DNA from: Pterobdella sp. o SKG-2022
Taxonomy: Eukaryota > Annelida > Clitellata > Hirudinida > Piscicolidae
DNA: 64,000 bases
Direction: 5' to 3'
NCBI GenBank assembly: GCA_964035795.1
Contig: OZ038321.1
Location: 2,572,921 to 2,636,920, forward strand
Made by a program: the position numbers and the translations under genes
Shown here: positions 1 to 12,479 of the stretch, piece after piece
Numbering within the stretch: position 1 is the stretch's first letter
Layout of the letters: every line of letters begins with the position of its first letter
The notes under the pieces: model-generated
Told to the model about the DNA's origin: nothing
What the model saw: the letters and a program-made list of their open reading frames with translations, nothing else
Database searches by the model: none

Positions 1-2250
1 TCACTTTTATAAATGAGTCTTAATAATGCAATTGAAGTTTAAACATCACCACGGTGTATTGTACTAAACAAGCAAGCTGTAGTCTTCTACAGAATATGAC
101 CATTTTTGGGTTCTCGTGTCCTACGCTAGGTAATCTGTGTTAGTTGGGTCATTTTTAATATATTCTTTATTGTTTGTAGTTTACTTATCGTCAGTGGAAT
201 TTTATTTTGCCGATTATTTTTTAATTGAAGTCATCTTATATAACCCAGAAGAGTTTTTGAATGATTTAAATAAAGGTTTTTGCATAAGTAGAGAAATAAA
301 TAAAAATTTCTAAATTTCATTTAGTTATTCAGTTTAACACCATTTTGAAGGGCATGCTGTTTATATCCTTCATATAAATTATAAACTTGAAATTATCTAT
401 CAGAGTCTTTATAGGATGTTGGAAAGGGGTGTGAAAGTGAAGAGAACTTGTATGTTAGACTCTTTCTTAGTGTGGAGTTTCTTGGAAAATTTTCATGCAA
501 GCATCATGCGCTGGTTTCTGTCCCTGTCATCTAATTTCGACTTCAAGGTGATACAAAAGTAATTTGTAGAATTATAAAAGTGGACCATTCGATCGCCCCT
601 AACTGGGGTTTCGGTTGCGCAATTGATTGGTTTCACAGGGCCCTAATCCATGTGAACAGAAAAACAATAATGACAAAGATATTAATGCTTATAAATTATT
701 TCATAAATAGAATTTATTGAGAAAATTTTATTTATAAAGTCATTTATAATCGTAAGTGTTTGTTTTCACAAATTTTTACTTTTAGAATGTCTTTACATAC
801 AAAACACAAACATCCTGTTAAGTTATGCGTCCTAAGTCGGGAGTGGAAGTTCACGTTTACTATGGGAAGCATAAGGTTTTTTACACTGACCAATAAGGTT
901 AAAGTTGAAAAGACCAATCTTAGGGTTTGTCAGAAAAAAAATACAGTATTTATAGTGTGTCATAATGTTGTTATGTGTTATTGTGTTGTTGTGTGTTACG
1001 GTATTTAATAAATGTTAGTGTGGTTTTTTTTTTACAAACTCTATGATTGGTTCTTTCTGTTTAAATTCTATTGGTCGGGGAAACAAACATTATGCTTCCT
1101 ATAGTAAGCTTAAAGTGCTTGTCTAAGTCGGATGCATAACTAAAACAATGATTAATTTCGAAGTTACAAGATTTATAAACTCATGAATTTTCAAGTGCTA
1201 TGAATATATATCAAAATAAAAATTATTAAGAAATTCAAAATTTTAAAAACAAAAATAGTGATTTGAACTACATCTCTCATTAAGTCTTCTGCGTTCCAAA
1301 AACAGTGGGGATTGGCTAAGTCTTACGCTAAAAGCTACGGGCTCATGATGGTGTGTTTAAGTAAGCCGATAATGGCAGCTGCGGCGAAAAGCAGCTTGGC
1401 ACCTCTAGCCCTAGAAGTTGTATCTTGGCCCACTGCGGCTCTGAATCTAATGAATGAACACAGATTCCTCGAAAAAAATATTAAAATCATAACGATTTTT
1501 TGATCCGCGTACTTCAGGAAAAAGACCGCAGTGGCAACTCGTTGGGGCCAGCACTTTTGTGAGTGAATAATAGTATAAATAACAATTATAAAGATATAAA
1601 ATATGAATAAAAATAATAAAGATATACATTATATGATTATGAATAAAAATTTTTATGAAGTTATATATAAAAAAATATTTCGATCATTAGATCGCCTCTA
1701 TCTGGGGTTTCGGTTGCGCAATTGATTAGTTCCACAATAACCTTTATCGCAATTGTTTGGTTCCCTTTGATCATCACTTCAACGTGGTCGGCAACAATGG
1801 TGACATTTTTCAATTATGGTAACACTTTAACTATGGCAACACTTTTCAACAATGATGAAGACAGTTATAATGTTTAATTTCGTAAAATACCAACCCTATA
1901 GGTTTATTTAACTTGTTTGACGAGATAAACGAGCACATCGCTCCCACACCACATTATATTAAAATCAGCCAATATGGATATAACGCAAAAATACTCCTAG
2001 AACCTCTAACTCTTTTTAAAAGTTCCCCCAAATGGTTTCAGAACGTGCCTCCAATGCCCGCAGTCAAGAGACCATTCTTTCACTGTTTCTTAAGTTGTTT
2101 AAGGATTTGACTAACAAGACTTATCTACCCCTTCATATGAGTAAATTGCTTGTCATTTCGTTTTTAGAGACATCTTAATGTACTTATAAACAATATTCAA
2201 CGATTTTTAACGTAGATTTATCATCATCATAATCATCATAAACGTTTAAT
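1..2250. other. No gene recognised; AT-rich DNA with repeat copies
   Basis: I see no convincing exon here. Two copies of a dispersed repeat containing GGGGTTTCGGTTGCGCAATT lie near 585-640 and 1680-1740. Related copies occur at 7355-7430 and 47970-48020. An Ala-rich open stretch at 1312-1500 (plus) has higher GC than its surroundings but no recognisable family and no clear splice sites, so I do not call it a gene. Confidence 0.5.
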
Positions 2251-2269
2251 GTCTATATTTTCTCACTAT

Positions 2270-5200
2270 GTGAGGTTAGACATCCAGAGCCTTTATTTTT
2301 GCCTCCCAAACGTGCTTGTTTAGGGCATTCTCTTTCTGAAAACCAGTTGTCTTCAAATCGTTTTCCACAGTTTGACGCCAAGTCATCTTAGGCCCACCTG
2401 CACTTCGCCGAACAGGAATGGCCACACCTCGGGCCATTTTGGGCCACTGATTGTCATCCATTCTTTTTAAGTGGTCATTCCATCAAAGTTTTGACTTTCT
2501 CAACCGGACCCTAATGAGCTCAAGGTTAAAACTCTTTAGAGATTCGTCCCTGGACAAGCCGGTAATTGGCCATGTTTCTGAAGCTGCATACACAAGCAGT
2601 ATATATCTTTCCACGGAGTTTTCCTGATAAGAGTTTGCAAGATAAAAATGATTTGCATGCTCCTAAAGCCACCCAGTCTTTACGAATGCGATTTGAAGCT
2701 GCAGCTTCAATGAATCTAGCAGAGTCCTGCACATCTTCCAGGTTGACTATTTCAACGGCACAGCTACTTACTGGTCTACCTAATTGATTCTGTTCGCAAA
2801 CTGCACATTTGAATGTGGAGCCTTCGTTTGGTTTGAAAGGGCGTTTCAATTTCGAGCAACGGTGTTGCGTCCACTGCTTGCAAACATCAAATTTTACTAA
2901 CTTGATCTTGTGTTGCGGCCACATACGGCACACGGCCATTTTCCTTGTCTAGTAATCGGGGGTGTTATTTCCTTTTAAAAGTTAAAGATCATTGATTTCG
3001 TTATGTTAAGATTTACTGACAATCCATATTCTCTCAATGTAGAAATCCATAAGATAAGGCGATTTTCCGCTTCTGTCATGGAATCAGCAAGAATGACCAA
3101 GTCGTCGGCGTAAAGTAACTCTTCAACGCTCTAATCTCAATATTCTGTTGTATTGCCTCCATGACTATATTGAGAAGTATCGGGCTTAATATTGAGCTTT
3201 GGTGTACACTAGAGGTAATCGAGAAGGGCTCACTTAGTTTGCCGTCCAAAGTCACAAAACTAGCCTGTTTTTTGTACATAGTTTCGATGAAATTTATTAT
3301 CTATTCCGTAGTTTTCTCAAAGACCATCATATAACCTTTTTTGGTACAGAGTCAAATGCCTTGCAAGGTCAACAAAGATGCAGAACAAATTCATTTTTGC
3401 ACTGCGGTCTTTTTCTTCAAGCTGTCTAATTATGAATATACCATCCATAGTTGACCTGCCCTTTAAAAAACCTCTTTGCTGTTGTCCATTTTGGTGTCTA
3501 CATGTTCAAGCAATTTTGAGGATATAATTTCTCCAAAAACTTTAAAAGGAGTTTCCAGCTTTCTTAGACCTCTGTAATTGGCCGTTTACAGAGCATATCC
3601 TTCACCCTTATGAATGCTGCCTGTATCTGACTTCTCCCGGTCTTTTGGTATTTTCTTGCATTTAATTATAGCATTAAATATAAGGGTAAGTATGTCAGCA
3701 ATAGGTCTGCGTATCAATTCTATCGAAATTTCTGAAAAGCCGGGGGATTTTCTATTTTTGAATTTCTTCAAAGCATTTTCAGTGTCTTGTAGAGAAATGT
3801 TAGAGGGTGGACCAATTACATATTCCTGGTGGTCTAGAGTTAGCTGGTTATTGTTGGTAGTGCTGATGTTAGAATAGTGTTGCCTCCATATTTTAAACTT
3901 TTCAGCAGTCTCAAAGACAACACTGCCACTGTTATTCGAAAGAGCAAGGGAACCTGTTATGTCTTTGCGTTCGAGTTGAGCTTTTTTCAAAAGCCGGAAA
4001 AATGCGTTCGGGTGTGTTGTAATAATTTCTCGATATCTTTTTTCTTTATCTTTTACCTTGACAAAATAGACGGATTTTTTTTTTCTTAGAATTCTGATAA
4101 GCGATAAAGTCACCATTACTCTTCCATGACTTAAATGCATTTCTTTTGTATTTGATAGCGTTCGCAACCTCCTCATTCCACCAACTGGCGCCTTTAGGTA
4201 GTGGCGGTTTTCCGTTTGTTCGTCCTAACATGGTTTCTGCCGTACAAAGCAGTGAAGTCTTTAGTGCATTTCACATTTCTTCAAAGCAATCACGGTTATA
4301 ATTTTTGTGTTTTATCCATCTTACACTTTTGCTGAAAGCTCAACAGAAGTGTTTTGATTAAGTTCAGAAGTTTCTAATCTTTTTGGGCGGTTTATCTGTT
4401 CAAGTGAAAACCATTTTAATTTAAAGTCACAAAGTAGCAGCCTATTCTGTGAAAAACTTTCTTCATTCAGAATTATTTTTGTATTTGTGACAGTTTTTAG
4501 GTGGTTACGTCTTGTCAGTATGTAACAAATCTGTGACTGGTTACTTCCAGAAGAATACGTTACCAGGTGGTCTGGCTGCTTTGTGAAAAACTTGTTGCAT
4601 ACGGTAAGTTAGTGGCATTCAGATAAGTCAAGAAGGTGTATTCTTTTGTTGTTTGGCAAACCATAACGGTGACCACCATGGGATTTTGGGTGTCCGTATG
4701 CAGTTTCCCCAACACTCCCATTAAAGTCTCCGCCAATTATTAGTAATTCATTTTTGTCAATAGAGTTTATTATTTCATGTAAGTCGTCATAGAATTTATT
4801 TTTCGTTTTTTCATCCAAGCTTCTCTGAGGTGCATAGGTGGATATGACATTGTCGAATTTTAACCAAACTGACATAAGTCGGTGAGAAAATCTTTTGGCA
4901 GACAAAACGTCTTGGTCCATTCTCTCCTCACTCAAAATAACAACTTCAACAAAGCCACAGTCGTCAATAAATGTCCAGAACGCTTTATATTGACTCATCT
5001 CCCTTTCTATGTATCCTGCACCTTCAGCCTTTTGCTTGACTTCTTGGCAGCAAGCAATGTGGACTGGGCGACGATAGAGCATTTCAGCGACCTCATTAGC
5101 TCTGCCTCTGAGTGTACCAATATTGATGCTGCCAAGTCTTAGTTGTTTGGTTCTATTCGTATTTAATCTCACAGTTCGACTCAGCTTTGCGGTGCACCTG

Positions 5201-5640
5201 TTCGTCACTGTGGCACATGTCCGGGGCTGTATGTGCACCTTCTTCATTGCACGTTGAAGGTCGAGAAGAACCCTTATGATTTGTCTATCATTTAATTGCT
5301 CTGACATTTTTGGTTTTTTTTGGCAAAGGGTTTATGAATGGATGCCCTTCCTGCTTTAACAAACTGATTAGCCGCTGTTCGACGGCGAGTTAGGTGTAGC
5401 CGCCAACTGTTGATAGACGCTTCACATAACTCACCTACATCGATGGATCCCAGACAGACATGTAGGTTTTTTCGGCCAAACGCCTGATCTTTTGGACGCC
5501 TTTCACGATCCTCAAAATGGGTTTCTAAAGTGTTTTTAATAGGTCTGGAAATCTCTTCTAGAGACTTTTTCTTTATTTTCAAGGGAAAGACTCTTCGAAA
5601 CACTAAGCGAGAAGGGACTTCGTTAATATTATTCAAACTT
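2270..5640 (-). mobile_element. Degenerate LINE (endonuclease + RT + Cys-rich finger)
   Basis: Broken retrotransposon read on the minus strand. The 5' part (5307-4609) encodes an APE-type endonuclease: motifs resembling GSINIGTLRG, CCQEVKQ and GGDFNG fit that fold. Reverse transcriptase remnants follow at 4231-3586 and 3279-3076. A Cys-rich, PHD-like segment with CKQW, HRCS and CAVCEQ lies at 2939-2780, and a C-terminal piece ends near 2276. The 3' end runs into an ATG/ATC-rich tail at 2220-2260. Frames are shifted several times, so the copy is dead. Endonuclease upstream of RT is typical of the APE-bearing LINE groups. I cannot fix the clade by eye. Confidence 0.8.
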
Positions 5641-6189
5641 TAAAAAAAATCCTTAGAGTAACTCATTCAAAATAGTTTTGAAAATATAGCAAAGAAAAAA
5701 AAATTAATAACTATCTATATTTAAACTAATTTTGAAACTGGTTATTATGAATTTTGTGGTCGATAATTTAAAATCTACACGTGTTGACTGAGATATGCTT
5801 AGATTTAAGTTAAAATGAAGAAATGCTTATTTTAATTCCTAATGTATAGAAATTTATCTCCTTGTCTCTCCTGTTTTCACTTTCCCAAGTTCTTATTTCT
5901 TATTTAAAGTAATTTTATCAGTATCACGTTCATCTGCAACTTCGGGTCATTAAAACCATTCCTTACTGAATAATTTTCTCTTATTTTTACTCTGCCGTAT
6001 CAATTATTTCATGCTGTTTTTTGTTTAACTGTTACGCATTTTTTTAATTTTGAGAGTTTTTTTATGTATATTTAAAAAATTATTCATATTGTTTCAAGAA
6101 GTATTTAACAAAACAAGACTATAATCCTCTCCTCCCCAATAAACTTAAGTCCTTTACGATTATACCCAAAACTTAAAACCTGCATTAAA
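5641..6189. other. No feature seen
   Basis: AT-rich stretch between the LINE at 2.3-5.6 kb and the exon-like sequence at 6.2 kb. No open frame, repeat unit or RNA gene is apparent. Confidence 0.5.
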
Positions 6190-6425
6190 TTTTGTTATAT
6201 AATCCATCAAAACTAACACACAAAATCATCACCTCCAAGAAGGCGAAAGAGCTGTGAGATACGGCTCTTTTGACAGCATTGGTGTTAGGATTGGTGGAGC
6301 AAAGTACTTCATAAGAGAAGTTTTGGACTAATTGGTGGATGGCAGTGAAGAGGTTTCGAGGGTGGTGGAAAAGTATGTGACTCAAAAAGCTCAAAACCAG
6401 GAAAAAGATGCAGAGGGCTGAAAGG
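6190..6425. other. Exon-like sequence of uncertain strand
   Basis: A GC-richer block that could be an exon on either strand. On the minus strand it is open for about 69 codons and ends in a good donor (GAG|GTGATG at about 6228). On the plus strand a reading with motif GSFDSIGVRIGG is broken by a TAA, although a Lys/Arg-rich alternative near 6380-6415 would fit just upstream of the UBR-like exons. I cannot choose between them from sequence alone. Confidence 0.3.
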
Positions 6426-6728
6426 TGTAGTAATCTTTTTTATAACTAAAAATCAAATTGGAAAAGTGTTTAATACACTCTAAAAAACAAGAACTAGAAC
6501 TTGTGAGTCTCACCATAAAACGTTAGCATGTCAACCTCGCATTTCTTGGAACTTGAGTGTCTTTGCATCAGAGGTTTTCAACCGAGATTAGACCGATCTC
6601 AGAAATTATTTTCGATTATATTTTTTTTTAAATATAAGTTATGGTTTTTTGCTTATTGCCTGCTATGAAGCTGTAGGAATACAAATTTTTATATAATCTT
6701 TTTATAGTAACTAATAAATATTCAAAAG

Positions 6729-9700
6729 AAAAAAGAAGGCGGAAGCGAGAAAGACCAAGGTGATGAGGAAGATGGCGGCAAGCATATAATAGTTTCTGGA
6801 TGCAAATGAAATGGTACTTCTGGAACCATATTATAATATGTTTCTTTATAGATGCCATTGTTTCTAATGTGGTTTTATTCCCACTATACCCAAGGTGGCC
6901 AAACTTAATTTTTTAAAAAACATACTTAAGTGTTTTTTGGTCAGATTTTTAAAAGCGTTTTTAAATCTTAAGTCAAACATGATTTAAGTACTGAAATTTT
7001 TTTGTTGAATCTCATTGCTATTCAAAATACTAAGTTGGAATTCGAGCTCCTGTTATTATTTTTATAAATCATATAGAAATATAGAATAAGAAGTAATCAC
7101 AATAATAATAAGAATAAATGAATTTATAATAACAATAACCAAAATAACAAAAACATTGATAAAAATAGTGTTAAAAAAATTAATAATAAATGGAAACCCA
7201 CGTGTCTCAGAAGATGATGTTGAAGAGATAGAGGAGTGGAGCATCAAATGCGTGCAATGCGACCAGGCCATGCATAGTAGTGAGGCGTGTGTCATGCTGT
7301 ATGTCTCCAGTACTCAGTGTATGTCTTTATATTTTACTATCGATGTTATTATTGCTTTTCCACATGGAGTAGCGCCCTGTAAAACCTATCATTGCGCAAC
7401 CGAAACCCCAGTTACGAGCGATTTAATAGTCGAATTACTTATTGCTTTACTTTATTTTTTTATCTATATTTTTTTCCTATTATTTCTTTGGTAGTATGGC
7501 TACCAGGTAGAAAAATAAGAATGAAATGCCCGCAGTGTTGGGTCACGGACAGTAAAGCAACACCCACCGTTGTCGTACGTGCCTAGGAAAACCTTCGCAC
7601 ACAACTTCACTCAAATGCAGCTCTTACATACAAATTTTTATCCTAACTCTGTGAATGTTTTCATAATTATATTGATCAAATGGAAAAAAAATAATTCAAA
7701 TTATGCTTTTAACGAAAAAGCGCGAACTATGTTTGGGTGAAGAACACTTCGATAGACAAAAATAATTAATTAGAGATACCATAAATTAAGTTAAACTTTT
7801 TAGAGAAATCTTAAATTTACATATAAATAATATTTGACAATTTTTTTTACGTCGGTTTATGGAAGAACTTTATTAAATTTATTGAGCAAAATAAATAGCT
7901 ATAATTTTTGCTAATGTTTTATGATAAGGCTAAACTTATCGAAAATTATAGCTATATATTTTGCTCAATAAATTTAATAAAGTTCTTCTATAAATCGACG
8001 TAAAAAATTTGTCAAATGTTACTAGACTTATGCACCATATTCGGCAGAGAATCCAAGCAGAGTGGTATGACAGTTTGTGGCTACAGTCATGCAACCACAC
8101 CATTCACTCCAGTCTCATGGAAAGAACTATGGTGGGTCTTCTCATTTCATTTGATTGTTTTGTGTTACTTGGTAATGTTAATTTCTTTGGGGAAAAGAGA
8201 ATTTGGTTGATCTATGGCACTTGGTGAATGAGAACAGTGGTTTGGTTAATAGGTTTTCAAATGGATAGGTCGATTCAGTGAACAAGATGGTTTGAAAATT
8301 TATTATCAAATGACTATACAGACAACCCAGCAAAGAGACTTGTTACTTCAGTTCCGCAAAAGGTTGTCTGATCCAGAGTTCTGGTGTCCTTATTGTCGTC
8401 AGTTGGGCAACATCATCTTGCCTCTGCACCCAGCCAACATGTTTGTGCAACGATGCATCACACCAGATTATCACTTGGTTGTACGGCAAACTTTCTCCAG
8501 TCAGTCGATTACCCTATTATTCATCGTTATTTGCAATTAATTCTACCTGATGTTTATATCGTTATTTCATTATAAATAAGTTTCGAATATTCATAATTAA
8601 TTATTATTCATGATCTCAGTCATTAATACTGTTATCTGTTTTTTAAACCCTCAAAGGCATTTTTATTCAAAATATCACAACTCCATAGAAGGGAAAAACT
8701 TACTTTTTTCGAAGGTGAAAGTGACAATTAAACTAAAGTACTTGGAGCAGCGCACATTGGACTGGGACAGCATGGTGAAGAAGAATGCACTGGAGTGTAT
8801 TGGCATTTACAGGTTCGCCATCACAACGTCATGCCATAGTTAGTTATGCTCATATCCCTCGTTGTCTTTCACGCTCATACAAGCTTAGGCGTTCTTAATT
8901 ATGTATTTATAATTCGCTATGTAACAATTCATAAGCTATTTGTGCTTTGTATATTCATAAACTATATATTTGTTTGGTTTTCGATTGAGAAATATTTCAA
9001 CCACGTAAACTATGTTTTATAATAATAGTATAAAAACGTATACTTAATAATGCCATTCACAACATTCCAACAGAAATAATTTAAAGCTGTATTTGATGAA
9101 CAAACGACTTTTAGACTCACAAGAAAAAGCAAGACCCCTAACTTTCACACCTGCCAAGAAAGTCCACATTTCTGCCGTCTACAACTTTTCCTCCTTTTTG
9201 GCCAAGAATTACATAATGAAGGACACCCTGAGTGAACTGCTGGTGCTTAGTTCTGACAACAAGTTATGGCTTTTAATCAATGGTTTTCAATATTAGCTTT
9301 TTATCGATGGGTTTCACTGTCAGTGTTTATCAAGTTGATATATTTTTTAATGAAGAGTGCCAGCATCTTTTTACGTCCATTTCCATACTAACTGGGTTGG
9401 ACGGAGGTTCATAATGGCTTTTCTCCGCGTTTTCTTGGTTTTGAGCTAGTCCAGGTTCAAGTTTTACTCTTCTAAGGTCATGGCCTACTAATTTAGACTG
9501 TGTTTTCTTTAGCCTTTTTTTTCTTACCGTTTTTACACTTGAGCAGTTTGCCTTACTGTTGCAAAAAAAGAATGATCATCCGCTAAGCCAAGGGACAACG
9601 ATACCAGAATATCAGTCTGTCGATACCTGCTACTGGAGTCTAATGTTATCCAGGTTTTAACAGGAAGGCAGCCTTAAATTGCATGCACCGAGCTTGGTGC

Positions 9701-10802
9701 AGTTTAACGTCAAAGCCCAGAACCAATAACAGTATTTAAGTTAATATAAAGTTGATTTTATAAATAAATACGAAGTTGATTATTGAAAGTCTAAATAAAA
9801 AACAGTGAGAATACCAGCAACATAGCATTAGTAGACATCAGGCAACTTTTAGTCACGTCAGTCATCCTTCTTCCCACCTACAAAAAAGGTTTTTTATCAA
9901 ATTATATATATCTCATGTTTATCAATTTTTTTGTTATTATACACAATATCAGCTTTCTGAGAATTCTTTCATAGTGACACTGCACTCTCGACTGAGATTC
10001 TCTTCAGTTTTGTCTGGCAGTCTTTTGCTCCTCTTGCCATGTCGACGATTGATATCTCAGTGTTAATTATTTATTGTTAATGTGATAAAATGAAACATGA
10101 TTGGTTGATAAAAATTTTCATCATCCAATCATGTTTCAGAAAATTCAGCGTTTTCATGACTAGATTTTCACAGCGTGTATTGTAAATTTTTTTTCTCTAA
10201 CTCAAATCTACTTTATAAGATCATAAAGCACAATTTATTTATTTTAAAAATAGATAATGTAAGTTAGTCTTACGGAAAGCTTCGGATCTATTTTTAAAAT
10301 GAATACTTTGTGTTTGATGACTTTACAATTTGATAAAGGCTATTATCTTCTTCAAATCTACTTTACCTTAATTACTTTGTTACTCAAACCATATCATGAA
10401 CATGTAAGTTATAAATGTGTTACTCCAACTATATTCGATTACGTAACCCCCCTAAAACCTCCATTCACCACTAATGCAAAGGAATCAGACTCGAAAAACA
10501 TAAGCGAGTTACATTCCTTCTTCTTCCAAGGCTTCCATCCGAACCATCCCTGCTTTTTAGAGTTTGCTATTTAAACTTTTTAATATTGAATTTTAAATAA
10601 TTGTATTTTTATTTAATATTTTAACGAGTATATCTAGGGACATTAATAAATTTTATTGAGAAACAAAGCTTTCCGTTAATTGGGTAACAGTTCATGAAAA
10701 AAAACTAGGTGCCCGGGATGGTCTGAGAAGCTGCTCGACAGGTACTTGCAAAAGATCTGCGCACACACCAACCAGATCACAACTACTTCTATCGGACTCA
10801 AG
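6729..10802 (+). CDS. UBR-type E3 ubiquitin ligase, partial (RING and following region)
   Basis: Nine phase-compatible exons on the plus strand: 6729-6759, 7211-7318, 8058-8131, 8322-8499, 8692-8838, 9115-9249, 10339-10403, 10482-10561 and 10709-10802 (304 codons, no stop). An acidic linker (EDDVEEIEEW) precedes KCVQCDQ, then SCNHTIHSSL, then EFWCPYCRQLGNIILP. This spaced Cys/His pattern matches the RING of N-recognins (UBR1/2/3), which pick N-degron substrates and pass ubiquitin to lysines. Downstream segments LDWDSMVKKNALE, YYLLQIYFTLITLLL and a Ser-rich ELHSFFFQG segment fit the helical region after the RING. The UBR box and the C-terminal autoinhibitory region are not seen. LINEs lie on both sides, so the gene may run beyond them or be truncated. 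The 8692 start and the donor at 9249 are the weakest boundaries. Confidence 0.6.
7832..8017. mobile_element. Foldback/MITE-like element (hairpin, ~80-bp arms)
   Basis: The two ends are near-perfect inverted repeats: ATTTGAC with a T-run and ACGTCG on the left, CGACGT with an A-run and GTCAAAT on the right. The arms continue inward through TTTATTGAGCAAAAT to a short loop around GCTAATGTTTTATGATAAGG. The same loop motif recurs near 47525-47560. The element lies in the intron just before the second RING exon of the UBR-like gene. Confidence 0.8.
9360..9760. repeat. Two retroelement 3'-end fragments
   Basis: At 9365-9415 the sequence reads as a reversed LINE tail (TTTTTACGTCC, then GGGTTGGACGG), the complement of the tail seen at 12375-12400 and 26650-26690. 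At 9540-9735 a different repeat matches 20280-20486 and 25140-25345, with blocks such as GATACCTGCTACTGGAGTCT and TGCAGTTTAACGTC. The second is the dispersed relative of the satellite monomer at 20.5 kb. Confidence 0.65.
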
Positions 10803-10980
10803 GTTGGTTGTGGAGGGTGGAATATATATATAAAAGATCAAATATGTATGTTTTTATTTTATTTTCAATAGTTTTTCGTTTATTTTTTCAAAACGAAGAT
10901 AGAATAATGAGTTATGGTGAGGTTGTACATTTCGAGAATTTTAGTTTTTCAATAAATTCGTATCTATAAAATTTTTATTT

Positions 10981-12405
10981 TTGAAGAAACAAACAAAAAG
11001 TTATATAAAGATATATATAACCTTGTTTCAATGGGCTTATGGGAAGCTTGGAGTGATGGAGTGGTTATTAGGATGGTCATGGCTATGTATTCAGGTAGCA
11101 AAAGTAGTCAGAATAAATAATGTGCTGGGTGATAAGTTCAGTGTGAAGGTTGGTGTCCACCAAGGTTCTGAATTGAGTCCTTTACTCTTCATCATTGTTC
11201 TAGAAGCGCTATCCAGATGTTGTATCTTGTATTGTGTGTGGGTTCGCAACTGAACAAATAAACTTTTATTAACAAGATAGAAGCACTTCACTACTCAGAG
11301 TAACTAACGATAATAACTAGAATACGAATCAACCAAATTTTATCGCACACACACAGAGTAAATGTCAAAACTTATATATTATATAGGTGCCTAGTCACTT
11401 CTTGCAGACATATACGAATTTCTATATACTAATAACAGAAACTACCCACAACACCAGAGAATGGAAAAATAGGTCCGTGTGGGAATTTTTGTATGTTGAT
11501 GACTTAGTGATTATTGCTAAAAACCTGAAATTGATGGAGGATAGTTACTGTGTTTGGAAAAACAGTATTGAAAGCAAGGGTCTTAGAGTGAACATGAAAA
11601 AAAAAAGTTATGGTCAGTGCTCTGAGTCATGGTCCAAGTTTCCAGTCTGGAAAACACTCTTGTGGAGTGTGTTTTAAAGGTTTTAGTTTCAGCTCTATAC
11701 TTTGCACTCTATGTAACCACTGGGTTCACAAACACTGTACTGGCCTAAAAAGCAAATTGGCTTCTGCCATGAATTTCAAATGTAAGGCGTGTTCAGATCC
11801 TCAAGTTAGTGATATTGATTATAAGGCCGTTGAACTTGATGGAAATAAATATGAAGTGGTTAGCCAATTTTGTTATCTAGTAGTGGAGCTGAAGCTAGTA
11901 CTATTGCCCGTGTAAGGTTTTAGGGTACTGTTACCACTGTTAGCCAGTCGGATCATTTCATTTGGAACAAAAGGGCGTTTATATGCTGCTTGTGTCAGGA
12001 GTGTTATGGTTTATGGTAGTGAGACTTGGTCTCTCGAGGTGGAAGATATTACTAGAATATCCAGAGCGGATAAGATGATGATCAGGTAGATGTGCAATGT
12101 AAGCTTAAAGAATGGCAGATCATCTGATGGATTAAGGGACAGACTAGAAATTCCAGACATCACTGAGGTACTACGCAGAAATAGACTAAAATGCTTTTGG
12201 GACGTAACAAGGATGGATGTTGGTAACCCAGCAAGTGCTTGTTGAAGTAGAGGGTAAAGTAGACCAAGAAAAACATGGTCCCAGTTAGTAAGCAATGACC
12301 TTAGAAAAATGAAACTAAATCTTGAACTTGCCAAAAACCAAAGAATGTAGAGAAACCATTATGAGACCCCGTCCAACCCATGCTAACACGGAAACGTCGC
12401 AATGA
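10981..12405 (+). mobile_element. Degenerate LINE fragment, RT with PHD-like finger
   Basis: Plus-strand RT remnant. A GVHQGSELSPLLFIIVLEAL motif (fingers/palm) lies near 11150-11210. The catalytic FLYVDDLVIIA motif follows at about 11490-11525, then a Cys-rich finger (CGVCFKG, CTLCNHWVHKHC, FKCKACSD) at 11655-11800. A frame-broken C-terminus follows, then a 3' tail containing CCAACCCATGCTAACA near 12373. The 5' part, including the endonuclease, is missing. The Cys-rich finger after the RT is shared with the copies at 2.5-2.9 kb and 52.1-52.9 kb. Confidence 0.8.
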
Positions 12406-12479
12406 GTTATAATGTTGCTTTATATCATCATCCTAATGTCAACCGCAGTCGAACTTTTATAACTTTGTTCTTCCAATAT

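Noticed and set aside
6715..6830. Plus-strand KKAEARKTKVMRKMAAS, resembling the helix before a UBR RING, followed by two stop codons; possible stop-codon reassignment
   Set aside because: Another frame of the same exon (6729-6759, KKEGGSEKDQ) joins in phase to the RING exon without stops. The other genes contain no in-frame TAA/TAG, so a variant code is not supported.
12011..12334. 107-codon reverse frame
   Set aside because: It is antisense to the decayed C-terminal part of the LINE at 10.98-12.4 kb.
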